Part shown: positions 8,618 to 17,629 of the stretch, one piece after another
Position numbering within the stretch: position 1 is the first letter of the stretch
Layout: each line of letters begins with the position of its first letter
Assembly: GCF_003207895.1 (NCBI RefSeq)
Contig: NZ_NKUB01000006.1
Location: 62,001 to 126,000 of the forward strand
Length of the DNA: 64,000 bases
Origin: Komagataeibacter swingsii
Lineage (GTDB): Bacteria; Pseudomonadota; Alphaproteobacteria; Acetobacterales; Acetobacteraceae
Direction: 5' to 3'
The notes under the pieces: generated by a model
What the model was told of the DNA's origin: nothing
Database searches by the model: none
What the model saw: the letters and a program-made list of their open reading frames with translations, nothing else
Translations under genes and position numbers: made by a program

Positions 8618-9655
8618 ATGCGCGTACTCCACATCATGGCGGCCCGGGGCAATGGTGGGGCCGAACTGTATTCCACTGATGTCATGCTCAGCCTGCATGC
8701 GGCGGGGCTTACGCAATGCGTGGTCATGCATCCTGCGGCCCCCCGGGGGAAAGAACTGCAAAAGGCAGGGGTGGCGGTGGAGACAGGACCGCTGCGCCTG
8801 CCGCTGCGTCCCCTGGTCCGCCATGCGCTGCGGGGCCTGGTTGAACGCATGCAGCCCGACCTGATCCATTGCTGGCTGCGCCGGGCGGCGGAACTGGTGC
8901 CCGCGCATACGGGTGTCCCGGTTATTGGCTGGTTTGGCAATTACAAGGACCTGCGTCCGTTTGCGCATTGTGACTGGTTTGTGGGCTGCACGCCCGACAT
9001 GGCGCAGTCCATGCGCGAACGCGGCGCGCCAGCGAACCGGGTGGCCTACGTGCCCACCTTTCCCTCCGTCACGCCGCAGCCGCCCGTTTCCCGCCGGTCG
9101 CTGGATACGCCCGCCGGCGCGCCGGTGCTGCTGGTGCTGTCGCGGCTGCATCCGGCCAAGGGGCTGGAAACGCTGCTGGATGCGCTGGCCCTGCTGCCGC
9201 GCTGCCATGTGTGGCTGGCGGGGGAAGGGGACCTGAAGGCAGCCCTTGCGGCCCAGGCGGCCCGTCTGGGCATTGCGGACCGGGTGCATTTCCTTGGCTG
9301 GCGGTCCGATCGCGGGGCGCTGCTGGCGGCGGCGGACATATGCGTGCTGCCGTCGCGTTATGAACCCTTTGGCACCGTCATCCTGGATGCGTGGTCGGCG
9401 GATGTGCCGCTGGTGGCGTGTGCCGCGGCCGGTCCGCGCGCGCATGTGCGCGATGGCGATAATGGCATGCTGGTACCGATTGATGACGCGCCTGCGCTGT
9501 CTGCCGCCATACAGCGCGTGCTGGATGACCCGGTGCTGGCCGCGCAGATCGTGGCGGGCGGCAGGCGGGATTATCAGGCGCGTTTTACCCGCCAGGCCGT
9601 AACCGCGCAGTGGCTTGCGCTGTATGAACGCGTGCTGTCAGCGCGCCACAGGTAG
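8618..9655 (+). CDS. GT4-family glycosyltransferase
   Basis: A 345-residue glycosyltransferase. The N-terminus (MRVLHIMAARGNGGAELYS) has the glycine-rich acceptor-side loop typical of GT4. The C-terminal donor half has LLVLSRLHPAKGLETLLDAL (around 168) and PSRYEPFGTVILDAW with an ADVPLVA continuation. I prefer ATG 8618, where homologues begin, because the alternative ATG at 8588 lies directly against the repeat element with no ribosome binding site. The 3' end overlaps the end of the convergent ClC gene by 18 bases. Sugar and acceptor are not predictable. Confidence 0.85.
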   Translation: MRVLHIMAARGNGGAELYSTDVMLSLHAAGLTQCVVMHPAAPRGKELQKAGVAVETGPLRLPLRPLVRHALRGLVERMQPDLIHCWLRRAAELVPAHTGVPVIGWFGNYKDLRPFAHCDWFVGCTPDMAQSMRERGAPANRVAYVPTFPSVTPQPPVSRRSLDTPAGAPVLLVLSRLHPAKGLETLLDALALLPRCHVWLAGEGDLKAALAAQAARLGIADRVHFLGWRSDRGALLAAADICVLPSRYEPFGTVILDAWSADVPLVACAAAGPRAHVRDGDNGMLVPIDDAPALSAAIQRVLDDPVLAAQIVAGGRRDYQARFTRQAVTAQWLALYERVLSARHR

Positions 9656-11029
9656 CGGCGGCGCGGGCGGCGGGCGGGGCGTTGCCACCGGCGGCTTGGG
9701 GGCGGTGGCCATGCCATCGAGGAAGGCTTCGGCCAGTGCGGCATAGAGCGGTTGCGAACAGATCATGCGCGAGACGCCATAGGCAAGGAACGACGTGGCC
9801 AGCAGCGCCAGCGTCACCTGCTGGTTGTCGCACATTTCCATCACGATGACCGATGCCGTAAGCGGCGACTGCACCACGGCGGAAAAATAGGCCACCGTGC
9901 CCAGCAGCACCACCGCCCCCGGCGTGGTGTGCGGCAGGAACTGCGCGACCCAGCCCCCGAATCCCGCCCCGATGGCGAGTGAGGGCGCAAACAGCCCCCC
10001 CGGAATGCCCGAACAGTAGGAAATGATGGTGGCGATGAACTTCAGGATGAAGAAGGACGCGGGGTAATGCGTCTTGCCTTCGATGATTTCATGCGCCTGT
10101 TCATAGCCGGTGCCGTAGGTGATCCCGTCCGACGCGATGCCGATCACCGCCAGCAGCAGCCCGCAGGCGGCGGCGAACGCCACCGGCCTGCCACGGGCAA
10201 AGCGCCCCAGCCCACCGGGCAGGCCGCGCGTGGCCCGGATGAGGATGGCGGAGAACACGCCTCCACCGATCCCGCCAAGGATGCCGCAGGTCGGCACCGC
10301 GATCCAGCTTATGCCGATCGGCACCACCACGTCCGTATGCCCGAAATAGCTGTAGTTTCCCACCAGGGCGATGGCCGTCACACCCGACAGGATCACGCCT
10401 GTCAGCATGGTGCCGCTGGTGCGCTGCTCGAAGGAGTGGCTGAGTTCCTCGATCGCGAACACGATGCCGGCCAGCGGCGTATTGAACGCCGCCGACACGC
10501 CTGATGCGCCACCGGCCAGGATCAGCCCGCGCCGCATGCTGACGGTGGACAGGTTCAGCCACCGCCCGCAGGCATGCATGATGGCGGCGCCAATCTGCAC
10601 GCTGGGTCCCTCGCGCCCGATGGAGCCGCCCGCCACCAGCCCCAGCGTGGTCAGCATGATCTTCCCCGCCGCCACCCGCAGCGAGAGCAGCCGGTCGATG
10701 ATGGCGAAGTTTTCAAGGTGCAGGGTGGCGATGGTCTGCGGGATGCCGCTGCCCTGCGCGCCCCGGAACCACGTGCGTGTCAGCCACGAGGACAGCGCCA
10801 GCCCCCCCGGCGTCAGCGCCAGCATGATCCACGGGCTGATACCGATGACATGGTTGCGCAGCGTGGCCGCTGCGTCCGCCGCCATGGCGAATCCCACCGC
10901 GACCACGCCAACCACTACCGCCGCCGCCCAGCACGCCAGCTTGCGCCGCCACTGCTCGGTGGTGATGCGGGCGGAACGGCGCAGGTGGCGCATATGCTTC
11001 CTGCGGATTTCAGTCAGGTCGGTTCGCAT
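9638..11029 (-). CDS. ClC-family chloride channel or H+/Cl- antiporter
   Basis: A 463-residue integral membrane protein with many hydrophobic helices. The ClC selectivity-filter motifs are in order: GSGIP (93-97), GREGP (138-142, with gating glutamate E140 as in antiporter-type ClCs) and GGLFAPSLAIGAG later. The C-terminus is a short Pro-rich tail with no CBS domains, so it is the simple bacterial form. It faces two cation efflux genes on the same strand with a 172-base gap. The 3' end overlaps the convergent glycosyltransferase gene by 18 bases. Confidence 0.93.
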   Translation of the reverse strand: MRTDLTEIRRKHMRHLRRSARITTEQWRRKLACWAAAVVVGVVAVGFAMAADAAATLRNHVIGISPWIMLALTPGGLALSSWLTRTWFRGAQGSGIPQTIATLHLENFAIIDRLLSLRVAAGKIMLTTLGLVAGGSIGREGPSVQIGAAIMHACGRWLNLSTVSMRRGLILAGGASGVSAAFNTPLAGIVFAIEELSHSFEQRTSGTMLTGVILSGVTAIALVGNYSYFGHTDVVVPIGISWIAVPTCGILGGIGGGVFSAILIRATRGLPGGLGRFARGRPVAFAAACGLLLAVIGIASDGITYGTGYEQAHEIIEGKTHYPASFFILKFIATIISYCSGIPGGLFAPSLAIGAGFGGWVAQFLPHTTPGAVVLLGTVAYFSAVVQSPLTASVIVMEMCDNQQVTLALLATSFLAYGVSRMICSQPLYAALAEAFLDGMATAPKPPVATPRPPPAPPLPVAR

Positions 11030-11201
11030 GACCGGTCATGTACTTTCAGCAACGGCACTGACGGTTAAAACCGGGCGGGGACAGTCCGGTTGCGGGACAA
11101 GGGCAGCATTTATCGCAACCCGGACGGCCATTGCCGGCACGTCCGGCCTGTGGTTTCCCGGCCCGTGGCCGCCCGGTCAGGCGCAGCGGGCCGGGGCGGG
11201 A

Positions 11202-12104
11202 TCAGGGCAGCACCAGCACGCCGGTATGCTTGGCCTTGCGTTCGGGTTCGACGTGGATGTTGATCAGCGCATCACCCACGCCCGCGCGCAGGCCGTCCTC
11301 GATATGGTCGCAGATATGATGGGCATCCTCTACGCTCATGCTGCCCGGCACCACAAGGTGGAATTCGATGAATGTCATGGCGCCCACGATACGCGCGCGG
11401 ATGTCATGGGCCTCGATCGCGCCGGTGGCGGTATGGGAAATGATCGAGCGGATTTCCGCCAGCGTCCCGGAATCGGGGGCTTCGTCCATAAGCCCCGCGA
11501 TGGAGGTACGCATCATGTCCCACCCCGTGCGCAGCACGTTGACCGCGATCAGCGCGGCCAGCAGCGGGTCCAGCCACAGCCATCCCGTCAGCGGGATCAG
11601 GATAAAGCCGCCAATCAGCACGGCGGATGCCCAGACATCGGACAGCACATGGTGCCCGCTGGCCACAAGGGCGGGGGAATTGTGCGCCCGCCCCATGCGC
11701 ATGAGGTACAGCCCCCACCCCAGGTTGAGCAGCCCTGCCCCGCCATTGAGGGAGATGCCCGTGAGCGAATCCTCGGGCGGGTGCATGTGCGTGAAGCCCA
11801 CCCATGCCTCATGCGCGATGGTGAAGGCGGTGATGACCACCAGCACCCCTTCCGCCACGGCGGACAGGTATTCGGCCTTGTAATGCCCATAGGTGTGGTT
11901 GTGGTCGGGCGGCAGGCTGGCCACCCGCAGCGCCCATAGCCCCGCCACGGCGGAGACCACGTTGATGATCGTCTCGATCGCATCGGAATACAGCGCGATG
12001 CTGCCCGTCACCCGCCATGCGGCGTATTTCATGCCCAGCGCGACGATGCTGACGGCGACGCTGCACCAGGCCGCGCGCATCTTGGTGTTGGTATTGGAAA
12101 ACAT
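11202..12104 (-). CDS. Cation diffusion facilitator (CDF) family transporter
   Basis: A 300-residue CDF protein with about six transmembrane helices and a C-terminal cytoplasmic domain (residues about 210-300, ending in INIHVEPERKAKHTG). The helix II metal site appears as YSDAIETIIN and the helix V site as GHHVLSDVW; the HDIRARIVGAMTFIEFHLVVPGSMSVEDAH segment is typical of the cytoplasmic domain. Family members export Zn2+, Fe2+ or related divalent ions in exchange for protons. It starts 23 bases after the stop of the His-rich CDF gene, so the two form an operon. The exact ion is unknown. Confidence 0.9.
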   Translation of the reverse strand: MFSNTNTKMRAAWCSVAVSIVALGMKYAAWRVTGSIALYSDAIETIINVVSAVAGLWALRVASLPPDHNHTYGHYKAEYLSAVAEGVLVVITAFTIAHEAWVGFTHMHPPEDSLTGISLNGGAGLLNLGWGLYLMRMGRAHNSPALVASGHHVLSDVWASAVLIGGFILIPLTGWLWLDPLLAALIAVNVLRTGWDMMRTSIAGLMDEAPDSGTLAEIRSIISHTATGAIEAHDIRARIVGAMTFIEFHLVVPGSMSVEDAHHICDHIEDGLRAGVGDALINIHVEPERKAKHTGVLVLP

Positions 12105-12127
12105 GTCGGGCAGGGGTCTCTTGAAAC

Positions 12128-13195
12128 CTAGATGGTATGGGCGTCGGCAAGGACGCAGTGACCCGCGTCGCTCAGTGTTTCGATCTGGAACGTGGGATGG
12201 ACGATGCCAAAGCGTTCATGCAGTTCACGCGCCGCGCGGTTGAGCAGCCCGTCAGGGGCATGCCCGTTTTCACTGGCGTCGCGCACAAGGTGGACCGTCA
12301 GCGCGGTTTCGGTGGTGCTGATCGGCCAGATATGCAGGTCATGCAGGTCGCACACGCCGGGCAGGGTGCGCAGGAAGGCATCCACCTGTTCGGCGTTGAT
12401 GCCGCGCGGCACGCGGTCCAGCGCCATGTCCAGCGAATCCCGCAAAAGCGACCAGGTCGCCACGATAATGGACAGCGACACGACAAGGCAGATGACGGGA
12501 TCGATTCGCAGCCATCCCGTCATCAGGATCAGCCCGCCACCTGCCACTACCGCCAGCGACATGAGCGCATCCGACACCATGTGCACGAACGCACCACGCA
12601 GGTTCAGGTCCGTCCTGCCGCCGCTTGCGAACAGCATGGCCGTCACCCCGTTGACCGCGATGCCGATGCCCGCGACCACCATGACCGCGACACCGGCGAC
12701 CGGGTGCGGGTGGATCAGGCGCAGCACGGCTTCCCACATGATGCCGCCGGTCACGACCAGCAGGGCCACCGCATTGCCCAGCGCCGCAAGGATGGATGAC
12801 CGGCGCAGCCCGTATGTGAAATCGCGGCTGGGGACGCGGCGCGAAAGGATTTCCGCCAGCCATGCGGCCCCCAAGGCGAGCACGTCCGACAGGTTGTGCC
12901 CCGCATCCGCCAGCAGCGACAGCGCATGGCTGCGCACGCCCCATGCCGCCTCCCCGGCGACATAGGCAAGGTTGAGCGCGATCCCGATGGCGAATGCCCG
13001 GCCATAGGATGCGGGCGTATGGACATGATGGTGGCCGAACAGCCCGCCATGGCCCTGCCCGCAGTCATGGTCCGCGTGGCCATCGCTGCCATGGTCGTGG
13101 CCCGCATGACTGTCGGGACCGTGGGCGTCATGGCCATGATCGTGGTTATGGTCATGGCTGTCATGGTCGCCATGGTTATGCTGGCACTCACCCAT
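12128..13195 (-). CDS. His-rich CDF transporter (CzcD/ZitB type)
   Basis: A 355-residue CDF exporter. The first 59 residues contain 19 histidines with many aspartates, a typical zinc-binding N-terminal tail of CzcD/ZitB proteins. The metal sites are LLADAGHNLSDV in helix II and FVHMVSDALMS in helix V, both with the HxxxD arrangement seen in zinc exporters. The cytoplasmic domain contains LHDLHIWPIST. It is first in a two-gene operon with the CDF gene at 11202. Zinc, possibly also cobalt or cadmium, is the likely substrate. No ribosome binding site is obvious before the ATG, and a hairpin sits 35 bases upstream. Confidence 0.92.
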   Translation of the reverse strand: MGECQHNHGDHDSHDHNHDHGHDAHGPDSHAGHDHGSDGHADHDCGQGHGGLFGHHHVHTPASYGRAFAIGIALNLAYVAGEAAWGVRSHALSLLADAGHNLSDVLALGAAWLAEILSRRVPSRDFTYGLRRSSILAALGNAVALLVVTGGIMWEAVLRLIHPHPVAGVAVMVVAGIGIAVNGVTAMLFASGGRTDLNLRGAFVHMVSDALMSLAVVAGGGLILMTGWLRIDPVICLVVSLSIIVATWSLLRDSLDMALDRVPRGINAEQVDAFLRTLPGVCDLHDLHIWPISTTETALTVHLVRDASENGHAPDGLLNRAARELHERFGIVHPTFQIETLSDAGHCVLADAHTI

Positions 13196-13229
13196 GGGGC
13201 AGCATCCGTTCAGCAGTGGGATTGAAAGC

Positions 13230-13260
13230 GTGCCGCCTTCCTAGCAGAAGGTTGCGGCAC
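13230..13260. promoter_or_regulatory. Hairpin in the divergent CDF / FAD-dehydrogenase gap
   Basis: GTGCCGC (13230-13236) pairs with GCGGCAC (13254-13260), extended by CTTC with GAAG across a bulge, with a CTAGCA loop. It lies 35 bases upstream of the zinc exporter gene and 84 bases upstream of the FAD gene. It could be a regulator-binding palindrome or a structured 5' leader of the exporter transcript. No regulator can be named. Confidence 0.35.
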
Positions 13261-13344
13261 GTCACCAGCACTTAGCGCATTTTGTGCGCGGGGCCGCCGT
13301 GATATGGCATCGCCACGGCCCCACTGCCATGGAAACGCGACCCG

Positions 13345-15030
13345 ATGATCCGACTGACCGAACTGCGCCTGCCCATCGACCATGACGACGCCGCCCTGGC
13401 GCAGGCCGTGGCCGACCGGCTGGGCGTGCCCGTCGCGGATATTACGGACATGCGCATAGTCCGCCGGGGCCATGACGCGCGCCGCAGGCGCCGTATCGTG
13501 CTGGTCTATACGGTGGACTGCGCCGTGCGGGACGAAGCCCGCGTCCTTGCCGCGCATGGCGGCGCGCGCGACATCATGCCCGCCCCCGATACGGCCTATC
13601 ATTTCGTGGTGGATGATGGCCCGGCCATGGCGCGGGCGGCGGGGTTCGTGCGCCCGGTGGTGATCGGTGCGGGGCCATGCGGGCTGATGGCGGCCCTGGT
13701 GCTGGCGCAGATGGGATTGCGCCCTGTGGTGCTGGAACGCGGCAAGGTGGTGCGTGAGCGCACCGTCGATACCTTCGCCCTGTGGCGCAAATCCATCCTG
13801 AACCCCGAAAGCAACGTGCAGTTTGGCGAAGGGGGGGCCGGAACGTTCTCGGACGGCAAGCTGTACAGCCAGGTCAGCGACCCCCGGCATTACGGGCGCA
13901 AGGTGCTGGCGGAATTCGTGCGCGCGGGCGCGCCGGAGGAAATCCTGTACCTTTCCCGGCCCCATATCGGCACCTTCCGCCTTGTCTCGATGGTGGAGCA
14001 TATCCGCGCCGAGATCGAGGCGCTGGGCGGTGAATACCGCTTTGGCGCGCATGTGACCGATTTCGTGACCCGTGATGATGGCGCGGGCGGGCGGCGCATG
14101 GCCGCCCTGCGGCTGGCGGATGGGGATGAAATCGTGGCGGATCACGTCGTGCTGGCCATAGGCCACAGCGCGCGCGACACCTTTGGGTCCCTGCACGCGG
14201 CAGGCGTGGAGATGGTGGCCAAGCCGTTTTCGATCGGCGTGCGGATCGAACACCCGCAATCCGTCATCAACACCGCCCGCTATGGCCAGCCCGAAACCGT
14301 GCCGCTGCTGGGGGCGGCGGATTACAGGCTGGTGCACCATGCGGCCAACGGGCGCGGGGTCTATTCGTTCTGCATGTGTCCCGGTGGCACGGTGGTGGCC
14401 GCCACGTCGGAGGTCGGGCAGGTGGTGACCAATGGCATGAGCCAGTATTCCCGTGCCGAACGCAACGCCAATGCGGGCATCGTGGTGGGGGTTACGCCGG
14501 AACGCGATTATCCCGGCGGCCCGCTGGCCGGTATCGCCTTTCAGCGTGAGTGGGAACGCAAGGCGTTCGAAGCCGGCGGGGGGGCCTATTTCGCCCCGGC
14601 GCAGACGGTGGGGGATTTCCTTGAGGGCAGGCCGTCGACCACATTGGGCGATGTCGTGCCGTCCTACAGGCCCGGTGTCACCCCTACCGACCTTGCGCGC
14701 TGCCTGCCGGAATTCGCGGTGGCCGCCATGCGGGAGGCATTGCCCGCGTTCGAGCGCAAGATACCGGGCTTTTCCATGCGTGATGCGGTCATGACCGGGG
14801 TGGAAACGCGCACGTCCTCCCCCCTGCGCATCCCGCGCGGGGTGGACGGGCAGGGCGTGAACATGCGCGGCCTGTTCCCCGCGGGCGAGGGGGCGGGTTA
14901 TGCCGGTGGCATCCTGTCGGCCGGGATTGATGGTATCCGCATTGCCGAGGCCGTGGCCCTGTCGCTGGCCGGTCGCCCGGTTGACGGGATCATGCAGCGC
15001 GACATGACGCAGGCGACCGACGCGCAGTGA
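13345..15030 (+). CDS. FAD-dependent dehydrogenase of the COG2509 type
   Basis: A 561-residue flavoprotein. An N-terminal domain of about 95 residues (MIRLTELRLPIDHDD ...) precedes a Rossmann FAD motif GAGPCG (108-113), followed by E/R residues typical of the family and the conserved block NPESNVQFGEGGAGTFSDGKL. The C-terminus has GLFPAGEGAGYAGGILSAGIDGIRIAEA, the second FAD contact. This matches the uncharacterised FAD-dependent dehydrogenase group COG2509; its substrate is not known to me. It is a single gene, divergent from the zinc exporter operon and followed by a repeat element. Confidence 0.88.
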   Translation: MIRLTELRLPIDHDDAALAQAVADRLGVPVADITDMRIVRRGHDARRRRRIVLVYTVDCAVRDEARVLAAHGGARDIMPAPDTAYHFVVDDGPAMARAAGFVRPVVIGAGPCGLMAALVLAQMGLRPVVLERGKVVRERTVDTFALWRKSILNPESNVQFGEGGAGTFSDGKLYSQVSDPRHYGRKVLAEFVRAGAPEEILYLSRPHIGTFRLVSMVEHIRAEIEALGGEYRFGAHVTDFVTRDDGAGGRRMAALRLADGDEIVADHVVLAIGHSARDTFGSLHAAGVEMVAKPFSIGVRIEHPQSVINTARYGQPETVPLLGAADYRLVHHAANGRGVYSFCMCPGGTVVAATSEVGQVVTNGMSQYSRAERNANAGIVVGVTPERDYPGGPLAGIAFQREWERKAFEAGGGAYFAPAQTVGDFLEGRPSTTLGDVVPSYRPGVTPTDLARCLPEFAVAAMREALPAFERKIPGFSMRDAVMTGVETRTSSPLRIPRGVDGQGVNMRGLFPAGEGAGYAGGILSAGIDGIRIAEAVALSLAGRPVDGIMQRDMTQATDAQ

Positions 15031-15041
15031 ATCAAAACGGA

Positions 15042-15122
15042 TAAAAGTTTTTGGGTGCCGCCTTTTTTCAAAAAGGCGGCGTTCTTTGAAGCTTTTTGAA
15101 AAAAGCTTCACCAAAAACTTTT
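15042..15122 (+). repeat. Dispersed palindromic repeat, copy 2 (GCCGCC-arm first)
   Basis: The best-preserved copy. It starts AAAAGTTTTTGGGTG and ends CACCAAAAACTTTT, with inner hairpins GCCGCC/GGCGGC and GAAGCTTTTT/AAAAAGCTTC. It lies between the convergent FAD-dehydrogenase gene and priA, so it could terminate transcription from either side. Confidence 0.88.
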
Positions 15123-15137
15123 ATTATTATCAGCGAT

Positions 15138-17387
15138 TTATAAAAACGAGACCGGGTCGATATCCACGTCGATCCGCGCCCCGCGCTCAGGCTTCACGCG
15201 CGATAGCCATTCGCGCATGATCGGTTGCACCGCGATGTTGCGCCGTGCGCGCAGCAGCAGGCGGAAACGGTGCCGCCCGCGCAGGATGGCCAGTGGCGCC
15301 GGTGCCGGCCCCAGCACCTGCACGCCATCCATCCGGGGCGCGTTCTGGCCCAGCGCGCGCGCCGTCAGGTCCGCCGCATCGGGTGCTTCCGCGCTGACGA
15401 TCAGGGCGGCAAGCCGGCCATAAGGGGGCCAGAAGCCGGGGCGACGCTGCTCGGCTTCCTGTTCCATGAAGCTTGCGAAATCGCCCGATACCAGCGCCTG
15501 CATGACCGGGTGGTCGGGCACGTAGCTTTGCAGCAGCACGCGGCCCGGGGCCTCGGCACGGCCCGCGCGGCCCGCCACCTGGTGCAACAGTTGCACCGTG
15601 CGCTCGGACGCGCGCAGGTCGCCACCGCCCAGGCCCAGGTCGGCATCCACGATTCCCACCAGCGTCAGGTGCGGGAAATGCCAGCCCTTGGCCACGATCT
15701 GCGTGCCGATCACAAGGTCGATCTCGCGCCGGGCTATGCGCTCGACGGCGGCGGCGGTGGCGGCGGGGCCATTGAGCGTATCGCTGGCCATGACCAGTAT
15801 CCGCGCATCGGGGAAGGTGGCGCGCGCTTCTTCGGTTATCCGTTCCACGCCGGGGCCTATGGGGGTCAGGCTGTCGGCATCGGCGCATTTGGGGCAGGTC
15901 TGGGGAATGGGTTCGTCATACCCGCAATGGTGGCAGGTCAGGATATGGCGCGCGCGGTGTTCCACCAGCCACGCGGTGCAGTTGGGGCACTGCATGCGGT
16001 GGCCACAGGTGCGGCACAGCGTCAGCGGCGCGTAGCCCCGGCGGTTGAGGAACAGCATCGCCTGTTCCCCGCGCCCGATCGCATCATTGATCGCGCCGGT
16101 CAGGGTGGGCGACAGGAACAGCCCGCGTTCGGGCGGGTCCGCGCGCATGTCCAGCGTTTCCACATCCGGCATGCTGGCGTTGCCGTGGCGTGCGCCCAGC
16201 TTCAGGTGCCGGTACCGGCCCGCGCCGACATTGGCCAGGCTTTCAAGGCTGGGCGTGGCGGAAACCAGCACCACGGGCGCGCGGCTCATGCGCGCGCGGA
16301 CCACCGCCATGTCGCGGGCGTGGTAGGTCACGCCGTCTTCCTGCTTGAAGGCGGTTTCGTGTTCCTCATCGACAATGATCAGGCCAAGCTGGTCGAACGG
16401 CAGGAACAACGCCGACCGCGCGCCAACCACGACCCGCGCCGTGCCATCGGCCACCGCCCGCCACGTCACCCGGCGCAGGCGTGATCCCAGGTCGGAATGC
16501 CACAGGGCGGGTTCCGCGCCAAAGCGGCGGGCAAACCGCCCGGTCCACTGGGCCGACAGCGCGATTTCGGGCAGCAGCACCAGCGCCTGCCGCCCCGCTT
16601 CGACACAGGCGGCTATGGCTTCCATGTAAATCTCGGTCTTGCCGGACCCGGTCACCCCTTCCAGCAGGGTGATGGAAAACCCGTTCTCCGCCACGCGGGC
16701 GCGCAGTTCGGTGGCGACTGTCGCCTGGTCGCCTTCCAGCACCGGGGGGCAATGCGCGGGATCGGGACTGGCAAAGGGCGGCGGCGGGGCGATTTCAACC
16801 GCCTGCAATGCGCCGGCCTGCGCCAGCCCGCGGATCACGGCGGCCCCCACGCCCGCGCGGCGGGCCAGTTCCGTCGTGGTCAGGGGGGCGCCACTGGCTG
16901 CGATATCCAGCACCCTGTGCCGCGCGGGCGTCAGGCGCAGGCCCGTGGGTGGCGTGGGAACCGGCTCCCAGCCGGAGGCGGGACGCGGCAGCGGGGCCAG
17001 CGCGTTGGCCCGCAACGCCATGGCCAGCACCATGCCCGGCGGCGAGAGGGTATAGGCGGCCACCCAGTCCACGAACTGCCGCAACTGCGCGGGCAACGGC
17101 GGCAGGTCAAGGCGGCTCGCTACGGGTTTGAGGCGTGCCGTCGGGACGTCCTTCTGGGGTGGGGGGGTGAATTCGGGGGGCAGGCGGGATGTCGCGTCCC
17201 AGACCACGCCCGTTTCGGTGCGGCGGCCCAGTGGCACGCTGACGATGTCACCGGGCCGCACATCGGCCAGGCGGGGCGGCAGCAGGTAGTCCAGCGGCCC
17301 GGCAAAGGGCAGGGTCAGCATGACCCGCACCCGACCATCAGCAGGGGTAGGCAGCAGGTCCGGTTGTGAAGCATTGCGATGCGGCAT
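15138..17387 (-). CDS. priA: Primosomal replication protein N', helicase PriA
   Basis: A 749-residue SF2 DNA helicase that restarts stalled replication forks. The N-terminal DNA-binding region starts VRVMLTLPFAGPLDYLLPP. Walker A is GVTGSGKTEIY (244-254) and the DEAH-type box reads IIVDEEHETAFKQ. The zinc-binding insert has paired cysteines (CRTCGHRMQCPNC, then CHHCGY and CPKC), all present. The end of helicase motif VI reads HQVAGRAGRAEAPGRVLLQS. Length is normal. It diverges from xerC across a 242-base gap that holds a repeat element. Confidence 0.97.
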   Translation of the reverse strand: MPHRNASQPDLLPTPADGRVRVMLTLPFAGPLDYLLPPRLADVRPGDIVSVPLGRRTETGVVWDATSRLPPEFTPPPQKDVPTARLKPVASRLDLPPLPAQLRQFVDWVAAYTLSPPGMVLAMALRANALAPLPRPASGWEPVPTPPTGLRLTPARHRVLDIAASGAPLTTTELARRAGVGAAVIRGLAQAGALQAVEIAPPPPFASPDPAHCPPVLEGDQATVATELRARVAENGFSITLLEGVTGSGKTEIYMEAIAACVEAGRQALVLLPEIALSAQWTGRFARRFGAEPALWHSDLGSRLRRVTWRAVADGTARVVVGARSALFLPFDQLGLIIVDEEHETAFKQEDGVTYHARDMAVVRARMSRAPVVLVSATPSLESLANVGAGRYRHLKLGARHGNASMPDVETLDMRADPPERGLFLSPTLTGAINDAIGRGEQAMLFLNRRGYAPLTLCRTCGHRMQCPNCTAWLVEHRARHILTCHHCGYDEPIPQTCPKCADADSLTPIGPGVERITEEARATFPDARILVMASDTLNGPAATAAAVERIARREIDLVIGTQIVAKGWHFPHLTLVGIVDADLGLGGGDLRASERTVQLLHQVAGRAGRAEAPGRVLLQSYVPDHPVMQALVSGDFASFMEQEAEQRRPGFWPPYGRLAALIVSAEAPDAADLTARALGQNAPRMDGVQVLGPAPAPLAILRGRHRFRLLLRARRNIAVQPIMREWLSRVKPERGARIDVDIDPVSFL

Positions 17388-17495
17388 GTGTTTTTCTACC
17401 GTCAGGCATCGCCCGTGTCTTGTCCATCATTTGCACAGGGCGCACACACCATCATTATGAAAAGCCTGCTTGTGACATATCCTGAAAAACGCAGG

Positions 17496-17574
17496 AAAGT
17501 TTTTGGTGAAGCTTTTTTCAAAAAGCTTCGAAGAACGCCGCCTTTTTGAAAAAAGGCAGCACCCAAAAACTTTT
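17496..17574 (+). repeat. Dispersed palindromic repeat, copy 3 (GAAGC-arm first)
   Basis: Opposite orientation to copies 1 and 2: it starts AAAGTTTTTGGTGAAGC and ends CACCCAAAAACTTTT, with the GAAGCTTTTTT hairpin first and the GCCGCC hairpin second (one arm base changed to GGCAGC). It sits in the divergent gap between priA and xerC, close to both promoters. Confidence 0.85.
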
Positions 17575-17629
17575 ATTATTTTTTATCAACGCGTTATTGC
17601 GAGAAAATCTTTATGAAAGGGCGCGGGAT

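Noticed and set aside
13210-15114. 634-codon minus-strand frame opposite the FAD dehydrogenase
   Set aside because: It starts inside repeat copy 2 and mirrors a clear flavoprotein gene.
17546-17629. Upstream extension of xerC by 28 codons
   Set aside because: The extra residues are a translation of repeat copy 3 and the sequence just after it. The family-like sequence begins at ATG 17630.
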